48,483 nucleotides of DNA from positions 1-48,483 of the forward strand of contig WLNW01000004.1 in NCBI GenBank assembly GCA_009699605.1, read 5' to 3'. This DNA is from Actinomycetota bacterium. GTDB lineage: Bacteria > Actinomycetota > Acidimicrobiia > Acidimicrobiales > WLNW01. Under the pieces are notes generated by a model. The model made no database searches. It saw only the letters and a list, made by a program, of their open reading frames with translations, and had not been told where the DNA came from. Position 1 is the stretch's first letter, and every line of letters begins with the position of its first letter. The translations under genes and the position numbers were made by a program. Below are positions 1 to 7,697 of this stretch, piece by piece.

Positions 1-162
1 AAGAAGGCTGCACCGGCCAAGAAGGCTGCACCGGCCAAGAAGGCTGCACCGGCCAAGAAGGCTGCACCGGCCAAGAAGGCTGCACCGGCCAAGAAGGCTG
101 CACCGGCCAAGAAGGCTGCACCGGCCAAGAAGGCTGCACCCGCCAAGAAGGCTGCACCGGCC
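1..162 (+). repeat. 18-bp tandem repeat, nine units, encoding KKAAPA
   Basis: Nine 18-bp units (AAGAAGGCTGCACCGGCC) run head to tail from the first base of the window. They are identical except for one silent change in the eighth unit (127-144, CCC for CCG). The near-perfect identity at synonymous positions indicates recent expansion by slippage or unequal recombination. The array probably continues to the left of the window. Confidence 0.95.
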
Positions 163-174
163 AAGAAGCGCTGA
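1..174 (+). CDS. C-terminal tail of a probable HU-type nucleoid protein (5' end outside window)
   Basis: The frame that starts at base 1 is open to a TGA at 172-174 and encodes nine KKAAPA hexapeptides followed by KKR. Such lysine/alanine/proline tails are known from actinobacterial HupB-type HU proteins and histone H1-like proteins, where they bind DNA non-specifically and compact the nucleoid. The globular N-terminal domain lies outside the window, so HU is an inference from the tail alone. Another basic DNA- or RNA-binding protein with a KAAP tail is possible. A strong hairpin follows 18 bases after the stop, in keeping with the end of a transcription unit. Confidence 0.6.
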   Translation, partial: KKAAPAKKAAPAKKAAPAKKAAPAKKAAPAKKAAPAKKAAPAKKAAPAKKAAPAKKR

Positions 175-191
175 CCTTTCTCGGTCTCCAT

Positions 192-242
192 GAAACGGCG
201 GGCGGTGCGGGTCGATCGCGACCTCGCTCCGCCCGCCGTTTC
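192..242 (+). terminator. Strong hairpin after the repeat-tail gene
   Basis: The arms GAAACGGCGGGCGG (192-205) and CCGCCCGCCGTTTC (229-242) are perfectly complementary over 14 bp with a 23-base loop. The hairpin begins 18 bases after the TGA of the basic-tail gene. No T-run follows, which is common for terminators in high-GC actinobacteria. It may act in both directions. Confidence 0.65.
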
Positions 243-364
243 ACGTAGACACCCCGATGAACCCAGGCGCCGCGCCCACGAGTGCATCGACCGCATCCGG
301 AGCAGCCCAGTACGACGCCACCCGCACGGTGATGGCCGACGCGCTCGGGAACCGATCATCACAA

Positions 365-385
365 TCGCAATGATCATCATTGCGA
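365..385. promoter_or_regulatory. Perfect palindrome resembling a Zur/Fur-family operator
   Basis: The arms TCGCAATGAT (365-374) and ATCATTGCGA (376-385) are exact reverse complements around one central base (375). The core AATGAT-N-ATCATT matches the general form of Fur-family sites, in particular actinobacterial Zur boxes. It lies 123 bp upstream of the secreted hydrolase-like gene at 508. The rest of 175-507 holds only the terminator hairpin and no convincing gene. Which regulator binds, and which gene it controls, is inference. Confidence 0.5.
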
Positions 386-507
386 CAGAACTGATCTTTC
401 ACGTTTTCTGATAGCTTTCCCATCCGTCACTCGTCGCGAACCACGCAGTTCGGCGGGTGATCGGATGATGCGTCCATGCGCGCAGAAGCCAAGGAGATTC
501 GCGACCG

Positions 508-1491
508 ATGCGAATGCCGAACCTCCGAGCATCCCGACTGCTCCGATGCCAAGAAACTTGGATCGCGGCGCTGGCCATCGCGGTCATCGCCTCGGTGTTG
601 ATGCTCGTCACTTCCGCCACCGACCGCGAGACCTCCAGCGAGTCGGCTCTCGTCACCGTGGCCCCCGCCACGAGCGGGAAGGCCCACCCGAAGTCTGTTC
701 CGGCGTCCGCGGTGCCGTTCACCATCGCCAAACTCGCCGGCTCACCCACCATCGCCAAACTCGCCGGCTCACCCACCGTCGCACCACCGCCGTCGCCCAC
801 GGTCGTGGCCGTCGCGCCGCCGACCAGCGCTCCCCGCAGCGTGTCCGAAGGCGCGGCCCGACAAACATCGGCGGCGCCCATGTTCGAGACGGTGGCCCCA
901 GCCACCACCGCGTCGGCGGCGCCCCCGGTGACGGCCCCCGCGAAGCGGTGCGCGGTCAGGTTGCACGGCAAAGGCGGCAGCGGTTCGCCTCCCTCCACCG
1001 CGGGTGGCGTCACCTACCTGTCGCCCACCGGAAACGCCGCCGGTTGGGGTGGTCGCCAGTGGCTGTACTTCCCCGACAGCGAGTATCGCAGGGCCGTGGC
1101 CATCGTCGCGTCGGCCATCGATGGCGAGGGGTGCACCCGGGTCACCGTCGACGGGTTCTCGAACGGGGGTGCGTTCGCAGCCAAGCTCTACTGCCGCGGC
1201 GAATCCTTCGGTGGCCGTCTCGCCGGCGTCATCGTCGACGATCCCGTGGTCGACAACGCGGTCAACGGCTGCGCGCCGGCCGCCGGCATCGCCATCACCC
1301 TTTACTGGACCGGGGCACTGGCCAGTCAGTCGTACCCCGGCTGGGACTGCGCCGAGGCCGGCTGGACGTGCGACGGGGGCTCCACCATCGGCATCGTCGC
1401 CTACGCCGCCGCACTCGGCACTCCGATAAAGGCCAGCCCTCTGGGCGGCCACTCGCCGTACCTCAACCCGCCCGAGCTTGTCCGCTTCTGA
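508..1491 (+). CDS. Membrane-anchored or secreted alpha/beta-hydrolase-like protein
   Basis: This is a 327-residue protein. Residues 17-36 form one hydrophobic segment (uncleaved signal anchor or signal peptide). A low-complexity Ala/Pro/Thr/Ser linker (about 40-145) follows, with a duplicated nine-residue unit IAKLAGSPT. The C-terminal domain (about 147-327) carries G-F-S218-N-G-G, which looks like a nucleophile elbow, and a late His315 (GGHSP), as expected for an alpha/beta hydrolase acting outside the membrane. Several cysteines could form disulfides. The ATG at 508 has AAGGAG at 491-496. The gene is convergent with the next one, 33 bp apart. The substrate cannot be told, and sequence similarity to any named subfamily is weak by eye. 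Confidence 0.65.
   Translation: MRMPNLRASRLLRCQETWIAALAIAVIASVLMLVTSATDRETSSESALVTVAPATSGKAHPKSVPASAVPFTIAKLAGSPTIAKLAGSPTVAPPPSPTVVAVAPPTSAPRSVSEGAARQTSAAPMFETVAPATTASAAPPVTAPAKRCAVRLHGKGGSGSPPSTAGGVTYLSPTGNAAGWGGRQWLYFPDSEYRRAVAIVASAIDGEGCTRVTVDGFSNGGAFAAKLYCRGESFGGRLAGVIVDDPVVDNAVNGCAPAAGIAITLYWTGALASQSYPGWDCAEAGWTCDGGSTIGIVAYAAALGTPIKASPLGGHSPYLNPPELVRF
721..774 (+). repeat. 27-bp perfect tandem duplication inside the hydrolase linker
   Basis: Bases 721-747 and 748-774 are identical. The duplication is in frame and lengthens the linker by nine residues without disturbing the reading frame. Confidence 0.95.
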
Positions 1492-1524
1492 GGTGGTCGG
1501 CCGCGTTCGGGTACCGGCCACGAC

Positions 1525-2721
1525 TCAGGTGAGCGGCAGCCCGAGCATCCGGATCGCGTTGCCCCGCAGCAGCTTGTAGACGATGTCCTCAGGCACGTTC
1601 TTCAACATGTCGGTGGCCACCTGCTTAGTGTGCGGCCACGTCGTGTCGGTGTGGGGATAGTCGGTCTCGAAGGTGATGTTGTCGGGGCCGACGCGCTCGA
1701 TCATCTCGACCCCCACGTCGTCGCGGAAGAAGCATGCGAAGACGTTGCGGAAGAAGTAGGTGGACGGCGGCTCGGGAATCGAGTCGGCAACGCCGTTCCA
1801 ACCCCGGTGCTCCTGCCACACGTCGTCGGCCCGTTGGAGCACGAACGGGATCCACCCCATCTGCCCTTCGGAATACGCGACCTTCAGGTTCGGGAACTTC
1901 ACGAAGACCCCGGAGAACAGGTAGTCCGACAGCGAGATCAGCGAGTAGTTGAAGCTCAGCGTGATCTGGACGGCGGCCGGAGCATCGACGGACGTGCTCG
2001 TGGTCGACGACGACGAACCGATGTGCATGTTGACGACCGTGCCGGTGGCCTCGCATGCCGCGAAGAACGGATCCCAGTACGCCGAGTGGATCGACGGCAG
2101 GCCGAGCTTGGCCGGACACTCGCTGAAGCACACGGCCCGCACGCCACGCGCCGCGTTGCGCAACACCTCGGCGGCCGCCAACTCGACATCCCACAACGGC
2201 ACGATCGTGAGCGGGATGAGCCGGCCACCCGAGTCGCCGCACCACTCCTCGACCATCCAGTCGTTGTAGGCGCGCACGCACGCCAGCGCGACCTCCTTGT
2301 CCTTCGCCTCGGCAAAGGTCTGACCACAAAAGCGCGGGAAGGTCGGGAAGCACAACGACGCTTCGACCCAGTTGGCATCCATGTCGGCCAGTCGGGCCGC
2401 CGGATCCCAGCAGCCTTTGCGCATCGTGTCGTAGGTGATCGGCTGCAGGGTCATCGCCTCGCGAGGAAAGCCTGCCGCCGCGATGTTGCGCCGCAGTGGC
2501 ACCACGAGATCCTCGTAGAACCACACGTCACCCGGAGTGCCGGTGTCGGTGAATCGCGTCGTATAGGACGCACCACCCTCGAAGCCGACCTCGAGCCGCT
2601 TGGTCTCGCAGCGCGGACCGGCCTCTCGGTGCTTCGCCGGAAGCCACGTGCGAAAGAGATGCTCGGGCTCGACGACGTGGTCATCGACGCTGATGATCTT
2701 CGGGATCTCGAACGTGCTCAC
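1525..2721 (-). CDS. Amidohydrolase-2 family metal-dependent hydrolase/decarboxylase
   Basis: The protein has 398 residues and a TIM-barrel type of the amidohydrolase-2 family (relatives include ACMSD and gamma-resorcylate decarboxylases). Visible motifs are SVDDHVVEP near the N-terminus (metal site, D13/H15), NMHIGSSS with His233, SEGQMGWIP, and FETDYPHTD with Asp354, the usual order for the family. The GTG start at 2721 is chosen because AGGAGG lies just upstream and because it overlaps the stop of the upstream exporter gene as GTGA. That overlap implies translational coupling, so the pair may export and hydrolyse (or decarboxylate) the same aromatic or cyclic compound. The substrate is unknown. 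Confidence 0.85.
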   Translation of the reverse strand: MSTFEIPKIISVDDHVVEPEHLFRTWLPAKHREAGPRCETKRLEVGFEGGASYTTRFTDTGTPGDVWFYEDLVVPLRRNIAAAGFPREAMTLQPITYDTMRKGCWDPAARLADMDANWVEASLCFPTFPRFCGQTFAEAKDKEVALACVRAYNDWMVEEWCGDSGGRLIPLTIVPLWDVELAAAEVLRNAARGVRAVCFSECPAKLGLPSIHSAYWDPFFAACEATGTVVNMHIGSSSSTTSTSVDAPAAVQITLSFNYSLISLSDYLFSGVFVKFPNLKVAYSEGQMGWIPFVLQRADDVWQEHRGWNGVADSIPEPPSTYFFRNVFACFFRDDVGVEMIERVGPDNITFETDYPHTDTTWPHTKQVATDMLKNVPEDIVYKLLRGNAIRMLGLPLT

Positions 2722-4205
2722 GTGGCCTCCTGGGTTTTCATAGGCGTCGGCTGGGCCGCTGGCTGGGCCGCTGGCTGGGCCATGGTGTTCGCCGCGTCGG
2801 CGTCGCGAATGAGCAGCGCCACCGCCGCGCCGACGAAGTACAAGATCGCCACCCACAGGAACGCCTGATGGTAGGCGTCGAGTTGGATCTCTTGGAGCGC
2901 TCGCCCCGAGACGCCCGACGCGACCGCTGCGACCGTCTTTGTCTTCAACGTGGTGAACAGCACGGCGCCGAGCACCGCCACTCCGAGTGCGGATGAAACC
3001 TGTCGCTGGGTCGAGAACAGTGACGAACCGCGGCCCGTGTCGCTCGGGCTGATGCGAGCAAAGGAGGAGGCTTGCAAGGGGATGAAGAGCAACGGGAGGC
3101 ACATGCCGCGGCCGAACATGATCAGCCGGATCCACCACAGATCGGTATCGACGCCCACGGCGAGGAACGACAGGTTGATGAGGCCCGACATCAAGAGCCC
3201 CGAGGCGATCATGCGTCGGGGACCCACCCGCAGGTAGAGCTTGCCCACGGTGCGCGACACCGCGATGAACCCCAGCGCCTGCGTGAAGGTGCTGAGCCCT
3301 GACGTCTGCGGCGACAACCCACGGAGGCGCTGCAGATACAGGGGCAGCACGAACATGCTGCCGACGAACGCACCCATTCCGAAGAGACCGACGACGTTGC
3401 CCACCCGGAACATGCGGTCGCGGAACAGGCGGAACGCCAGCATCGGCGCGATCTGCTTCGACTCGAACACTACGAGCAACGCCATGAGCGCCAGGCCGGC
3501 TACCACCGGGCCGACGGTGATCGGTGCGGTCCAGCCGCGACGAGGCACCTCGGCGAGCCCGAACAACAGTGAGCCGAAGGCGGCCGCCGACAGTAGGAAG
3601 CCACCACGGTCGAACTCGCCGGCGGTGGGCTCGCGATGTTCACGGAGGTAGCGGGCGCTGAACACGAACGCGAACAGGCCGAAGGGGATGTTGATGAGGA
3701 AGATCCAACGCCACGAGGTATGCGTGGTGATAATGCCGCCGAGCACCGGACCCATGGCCGGGCCGAGCACGCTCGGTATCGAGAGCACAGCCGACGCACG
3801 TGCCCGTTCGTTCGGTGGGAAGGCCCGGTAGAGCATCGATTGGCCGACCGGCACGAGCATGCCGCCGCCCACCCCTTGGGCCACGCGGAATGCGATCAAC
3901 TGCTCGATCGACTGCGCCAGCCCACACAGGGCCGATCCCAACGTGAACAAGGCCAGCGCAGTCAGGAACACCCGTTTGGTGCCGACTCGGTCACCCAACC
4001 ACCCCGACGCCGGGATCCAAACCGCCAGGCTCAACAGGTAGGCCGTGACCACCCACTCGAGACCGGTGTCGCTCGCGCCGAAACGGGAGCCGATGGTGGG
4101 CAGCGCGACGTTCACGATGGTCACGTCGAGCACGTCCATGAACACGCCGACCACGAACGCAACCGCGACCACGCGCTTGTAGTCCCATGCCGCCGGCGAT
4201 CGCAT
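2718..4205 (-). CDS. DHA2-family MFS drug/metabolite exporter (EmrB/QacA type)
   Basis: The protein has 495 residues with about 14 hydrophobic segments. The first contains the DHA2 motif DVTIVNVALP, loop 2-3 has GDRVGTKR (motif A), and segment 5 has the antiporter motif C around LGPAMGPVLGG. These are typical of proton-driven exporters of the EmrB/QacA group. The C-terminal tail ends in an AQPA repeat made by a 12-bp tandem repeat. The gene is the first of a two-gene unit whose second gene, an amidohydrolase, starts inside its stop codon. Confidence 0.9.
   Translation of the reverse strand: MRSPAAWDYKRVVAVAFVVGVFMDVLDVTIVNVALPTIGSRFGASDTGLEWVVTAYLLSLAVWIPASGWLGDRVGTKRVFLTALALFTLGSALCGLAQSIEQLIAFRVAQGVGGGMLVPVGQSMLYRAFPPNERARASAVLSIPSVLGPAMGPVLGGIITTHTSWRWIFLINIPFGLFAFVFSARYLREHREPTAGEFDRGGFLLSAAAFGSLLFGLAEVPRRGWTAPITVGPVVAGLALMALLVVFESKQIAPMLAFRLFRDRMFRVGNVVGLFGMGAFVGSMFVLPLYLQRLRGLSPQTSGLSTFTQALGFIAVSRTVGKLYLRVGPRRMIASGLLMSGLINLSFLAVGVDTDLWWIRLIMFGRGMCLPLLFIPLQASSFARISPSDTGRGSSLFSTQRQVSSALGVAVLGAVLFTTLKTKTVAAVASGVSGRALQEIQLDAYHQAFLWVAILYFVGAAVALLIRDADAANTMAQPAAQPAAQPTPMKTQEAT
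2751..2781 (-). repeat. 12-bp tandem repeat (2.6 units) in the exporter tail
   Basis: CTGGGCCGCTGG occurs at 2751-2762 and 2763-2774, with a partial third unit at 2775-2781. On the coding (minus) strand it encodes AQPA units in the cytoplasmic tail. Confidence 0.9.
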
Positions 4206-4269
4206 CGATTCGACCTTAATCGACCCCGATCAACCGACGCTCCCCCCAGGCGGCGAGAAGCAGCTCGCG

Positions 4270-5001
4270 CTACCCCCACACCACAGAGGCCGCCGCAATC
4301 AGCGCGGCCACCACCAACAGCGTCAGGACCAGCTCACGGAACCGGGCCGGCTCGACGCGGTGCGCGAACGCCCGGCCGACCGACATGCCTGCGGCGAGCC
4401 CCGGCAGCCCCACCACCGATGCCACCAGCGCGCCGTGGGTGAGCCGGCCCGACGCCGCGATGAGCCCGATGGCGATGGCGCCCGTGTAGAGCGACACTGC
4501 GGACATCGTGCCGCGAAACGTGTCCGGGTCCATTCCGCGGGCTTGCATGGCCAGCACCAAGGGCGGCCCGCCGGTGCTGACGCTCGTGGTCAGCGCTCCG
4601 CTCACCACACCCGCGGCGATATCGATCATGCCGCCGGCCCGCTGCAGGCGGAACCCGCGCCACAGCAGCGCAGTGCTCGACAACACCGAAACGGCGATGC
4701 CGAGTCGCAACGCGTCACGGCTAACCGACGCCAGCACGACCACACCGAAGGGCATGCCCACGAGCCGGCCGACGCACACCCGCCACATCACCGGATGGTC
4801 GATGGTGGCACGGAACTGCAACGACATCGATACGGCCGCGAGCATGCCGTAGAGGACCGACATCACCACTGCATCGCGGGGGCCGATCACTGCGGAGAGG
4901 AGCGGCGTCGACAGCAGTGCGTAGCCGAAGCCGGTGAGTGCCTGCACCGCACCGGCGATGGCGGTCACCGCGACGATCGCCAGCACGGCCACCCAATCCA
5001 C
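4270..5001 (-). CDS. TauE/SafE (TSUP) family membrane permease
   Basis: The protein has 243 residues with about eight hydrophobic segments. The start region, with GAVQALTGFGYALLSTPLL, and the mid-protein GALTTSVSTGGPPLVL match the two Gly-rich repeats of the TSUP family (sulfite/sulfonate/organic acid exporters or importers). The ATG at 5001 begins directly in the first membrane segment, as usual for the family. It lies 64 bp upstream of the DHA2 exporter on the same strand, so co-transcription is possible. It is divergent from the MFS gene at 5104. The substrate is unknown. Confidence 0.85.
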   Translation of the reverse strand: MDWVAVLAIVAVTAIAGAVQALTGFGYALLSTPLLSAVIGPRDAVVMSVLYGMLAAVSMSLQFRATIDHPVMWRVCVGRLVGMPFGVVVLASVSRDALRLGIAVSVLSSTALLWRGFRLQRAGGMIDIAAGVVSGALTTSVSTGGPPLVLAMQARGMDPDTFRGTMSAVSLYTGAIAIGLIAASGRLTHGALVASVVGLPGLAAGMSVGRAFAHRVEPARFRELVLTLLVVAALIAAASVVWG

Positions 5002-5103
5002 CGCCGGGATCTTAGGACCCGCGAAGTGCCCGAACCGCTACGTTCTTCGCAGCTCGGCATCGCCGCACGTACGAACGAACGCCGACGCACGAACAGGGAT
5101 CGA

Positions 5104-6348
5104 ATGACCGAGCAGGGCGAGTCGGTGAGGGCGGCCAAGGTGGGGCGCCGCTTCGCCGCGTTCGAGACCCGGAACTTCCGCCTGTATTTCGTCGGTCAGG
5201 TCCTGTCGACCGTGGGCACCTGGTCACAGACGCTCGCCGTGACGACCTTGGTCTTCGACCTCACCGGGAAGAGCTCACAACTGGGGCTCACGGTGGCGTT
5301 GCAGTTCCTCCCGATGCTGCTCCTCGGGGCGATCGCGGGCGTGGTCGCAGATCGCTACGACAACCGCCACATCCTCATGACGACGTCGTTCCTCCAAGGC
5401 TGCCTCGCGGTCACCTACGGCGTGCTCGCGTACACGGGCAACGTGAGCATCCTCACGATCGACCTCATCACGGTGGCATTCGGATCGGTCAGCGCGTTCG
5501 AGCGCACGACCATGCAGGCATTCGCGCCACAACTGGTACCGAGCGAGCACACCCAAAGCGCCATCGCCATGGCCAACACCGTCAACGGAACGGCGCGCAT
5601 GGCCGGCCCGGCGCTGGCCGGCTTCCTCGTGACCCAAGCCGGCGTGGCCGTGTGCTTCTTCGTGAACGCCTCGTCGTTCGGGTTGTTGCTGGTGGCGCTC
5701 GCGCTCATGCGGGCCCGCGAGATTCGCGTGCGAGCCATGCTCACCCGAGCGCACGGCGGCATCCGTGAGGGACTGCGGTATGTCCGGGCCACGCCACGCG
5801 TGCGCACCCCAATCGTGGTGATGCTCGTCATCGGCACCATCTCGTACAACTTTCTCGTGACCGTGCCATCGGTCGTGGAGTTCACCTTCGAACGCGGCGC
5901 CGATTCGATGGGCCTCGTGTTCGGCGTGAGCAGCGTCGGCACGCTGATCGGCGCGTACTTGGCGGCGGGCGTAGCCCCGAGCAACGCACGCGTCGCCGCA
6001 AGCCTGGTGGTGATGTGCGGTGCGCTGACCTCGCTCGGGCTCGCGCCCACGTTCGCCTGGTTCGTGGTGTCGATGGTGCCGATGGGGATGGCGTCGGCGT
6101 ACTTCCAGGCGATGCTGGTGGCGATGCTCCTCCACGAGTCGGATGCAGTGGTGCGCGGCCGGGTCATGTCGCTCTACCAGATCGCATGGCAGGGTACGAC
6201 ACCGATCGGCACGCCCTTGATGGGTCTCGTCGCGCAGCTCACGAACGCCCGCGTGCCATTCGTGCTCGCAGCCGTCGCCACCGGCGCGAGCGCAGCTGTT
6301 CTCGCCCGCCCGAAGCGCGTTGAACGGGCGCGGGCTACTGACTCTTGA
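5104..6348 (+). CDS. MFS transporter, EntS/MFS_3-like
   Basis: The protein has 414 residues with about 12 membrane segments. The start (FETRNFRLYFVGQVLSTVGTW) and the loop ADRYDNRHIL are typical of the MFS_3/EntS-like group, which contains siderophore and drug exporters. The ATG at 5104 is preferred because the upstream in-frame extension is arginine/histidine-rich antisense of the TSUP gene. The 3' end overlaps the convergent gene by 14 bp. The exported compound is not indicated. Confidence 0.85.
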   Translation: MTEQGESVRAAKVGRRFAAFETRNFRLYFVGQVLSTVGTWSQTLAVTTLVFDLTGKSSQLGLTVALQFLPMLLLGAIAGVVADRYDNRHILMTTSFLQGCLAVTYGVLAYTGNVSILTIDLITVAFGSVSAFERTTMQAFAPQLVPSEHTQSAIAMANTVNGTARMAGPALAGFLVTQAGVAVCFFVNASSFGLLLVALALMRAREIRVRAMLTRAHGGIREGLRYVRATPRVRTPIVVMLVIGTISYNFLVTVPSVVEFTFERGADSMGLVFGVSSVGTLIGAYLAAGVAPSNARVAASLVVMCGALTSLGLAPTFAWFVVSMVPMGMASAYFQAMLVAMLLHESDAVVRGRVMSLYQIAWQGTTPIGTPLMGLVAQLTNARVPFVLAAVATGASAAVLARPKRVERARATDS

Positions 6349-6859
6349 GCAGCGGCCGACCGGCTGCGAGCATGCGCTCCACCTCGGCGCGCACGCGTGG
6401 CATCGCGGCGCCCACATCGGCGAGACGAACCTTGCCTGCGAGTTCGGTCGCGCCCGCGTGGCGAAGCATGGCCACCATCCGCAATTCGATGGCCTCGAGC
6501 GCCCACTCCACCACCGGCCCACCGGCGATCGGGTCGTAGTCCACCACCACGTTCGTCGGCGTGTGCGGATCGAGGTAGTGGTAGTGGGGTGCGTCGTCGA
6601 AGCAGTCGAAGCGCAGGTGCTCCTGCTGGTCCTCGGTGCCGAACACGTGCAAGGCGAGACCGTCCTCTTCAACGACCGCACCCATACCGACCGGCGCCAC
6701 GTTGTCGAACTTCGCCCGGGCGTCAGGCCCATAGAACCGCATAATCACCTCCTCGTCGAGGTGGCGGTACTCGATGCCGATGGTCACCGCACCGGCCACC
6801 ACCATGACCGTGTGCTCGGCGAACGCGGGAACGGGCAGTGTGCGGTAGGTGATCGCCAT
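6335..6859 (-). CDS. Conserved-looking protein of unknown function
   Basis: The protein has 174 residues and is soluble, rich in acidic residues and His, with a CFDDAPHYHYLDP segment at about 100-115 that could bind metal. I do not recognise the family. Its codon use matches its neighbours. The ATG at 6859 faces the divergent start of the MerB-like gene 96 bp away, suggesting shared control. The stop lies 14 bp inside the end of the MFS gene. Residues 128-174 are predicted to be largely helical. Confidence 0.7.
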   Translation of the reverse strand: MAITYRTLPVPAFAEHTVMVVAGAVTIGIEYRHLDEEVIMRFYGPDARAKFDNVAPVGMGAVVEEDGLALHVFGTEDQQEHLRFDCFDDAPHYHYLDPHTPTNVVVDYDPIAGGPVVEWALEAIELRMVAMLRHAGATELAGKVRLADVGAAMPRVRAEVERMLAAGRPLLKSQ

Positions 6860-6955
6860 GGGCCGAGTATCGCCGCGAACGCGCACCGCCCGCGGCCGGG
6901 CATCTACGATCTCGCGGCCGGGGGCGGGGGCCCGCGTGCCGAGGAGAAACCACAC

Positions 6956-7681
6956 ATGCCACAGAACGTCGAGCCGTTCGAGTTCACCGAGGACGCGCTC
7001 CGCTTGCGTCAGTTCATCTTCGAGTACTGGTGCGATCGCGGGTTCGGCCCGAACTACCGCAACGTGCACGAAGCACTCGGCCTCGACCGCCGTCGGATCA
7101 TGCAGGCCTACAAGCAGCTCCAGCTCGGAATCATCGTCGTGGTGAACCAGGACTCCCAGAACTGCGACCTGCTGAAGGCCCCGCCGTTCTCGTCGTTCCC
7201 CAGCCAGGTCGAGCTGTACATCGACGACAAGTTCCACAGCTACATCGGCTGCGCGAGCGAAGCGATGGCGGTGTCGAACATGCCGCCGTTCAAGGGCAAA
7301 GAGTGCCGCCTCGAGGCCTACTGCGCATGTTGCCTCGCACCGATCACCATCATCGACAAGGAGTTCGAGCTCCTCAGCTGCGATCCGGGTGGCGTGTTAT
7401 GGCACGTGACCAAGACGCCGTGGGATTGGGGCAACGTCGACATGGGCAGCATGTGCGACTCGATGAACTTCGTGCTCAACGCCGAACACGCCGAGAACTA
7501 CGAACGCCAAACGGGCACGCGCGGGGTGCACTGCCCGATCGAGGCCGGCAAGGAGTTCGTGCGCTACACCGGTCAGATCCGCATGTACGACTACCACTGG
7601 CCACCGGGCACCATGGATCCCCCGGCGATCATCGAACGCTTCCGGTCAATCGGTTGCGACGTCAGCGCTTGGGGCGAGTGA
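6956..7681 (+). CDS. Alkylmercury lyase (MerB)-like protein with N-terminal winged helix
   Basis: The protein has 241 residues. Residues 10-60 look like the winged-helix N-domain of MerB. The C-domain preserves the MerB layout. Cys99 sits in GCASEA, corresponding to catalytic Cys96, with Glu102 where MerB has Asp99. LEAYCACCLAPITI (Cys117, Cys123) aligns with the HCAATGAPVSL segment. Cys167 in MCDSMNFVL corresponds to Cys159 (FCCHVHFF). MerB cleaves carbon-mercury bonds by protonolysis. Glu in place of Asp, two extra nearby cysteines and the absence of merA, merR or merT nearby leave the real substrate open. ATG 6956 has GAGGAG nine bases upstream. Confidence 0.75.
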   Translation: MPQNVEPFEFTEDALRLRQFIFEYWCDRGFGPNYRNVHEALGLDRRRIMQAYKQLQLGIIVVVNQDSQNCDLLKAPPFSSFPSQVELYIDDKFHSYIGCASEAMAVSNMPPFKGKECRLEAYCACCLAPITIIDKEFELLSCDPGGVLWHVTKTPWDWGNVDMGSMCDSMNFVLNAEHAENYERQTGTRGVHCPIEAGKEFVRYTGQIRMYDYHWPPGTMDPPAIIERFRSIGCDVSAWGE

Positions 7682-7697
7682 CGCGGCCACCGCGCCT

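Noticed and set aside
257-373. Possible 38-residue peptide (starting [11 protein letters not shown]) ending in the palindrome
   Set aside because: Composition is plausible but there is no Shine-Dalgarno sequence and nothing to compare with; too little to call a gene.
190-411. Arg-rich open frame on plus strand after the first gene
   Set aside because: It runs through the terminator hairpin and the Zur-like palindrome, has composition typical of a non-coding high-GC frame and no ribosome-binding site.
2722-3138. Upstream extension of the first amidohydrolase frame
   Set aside because: This part is antisense-frame shadow of the MFS gene; the GTG at 2721 with AGGAGG and the GTGA overlap is a far better start.
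5275-6732. Long open frame opposite the MFS transporter at 5104
   Set aside because: Arg/His/Glu-rich composition with no recognisable motif; it overlaps a clear MFS gene and part of the unknown gene at 6335.
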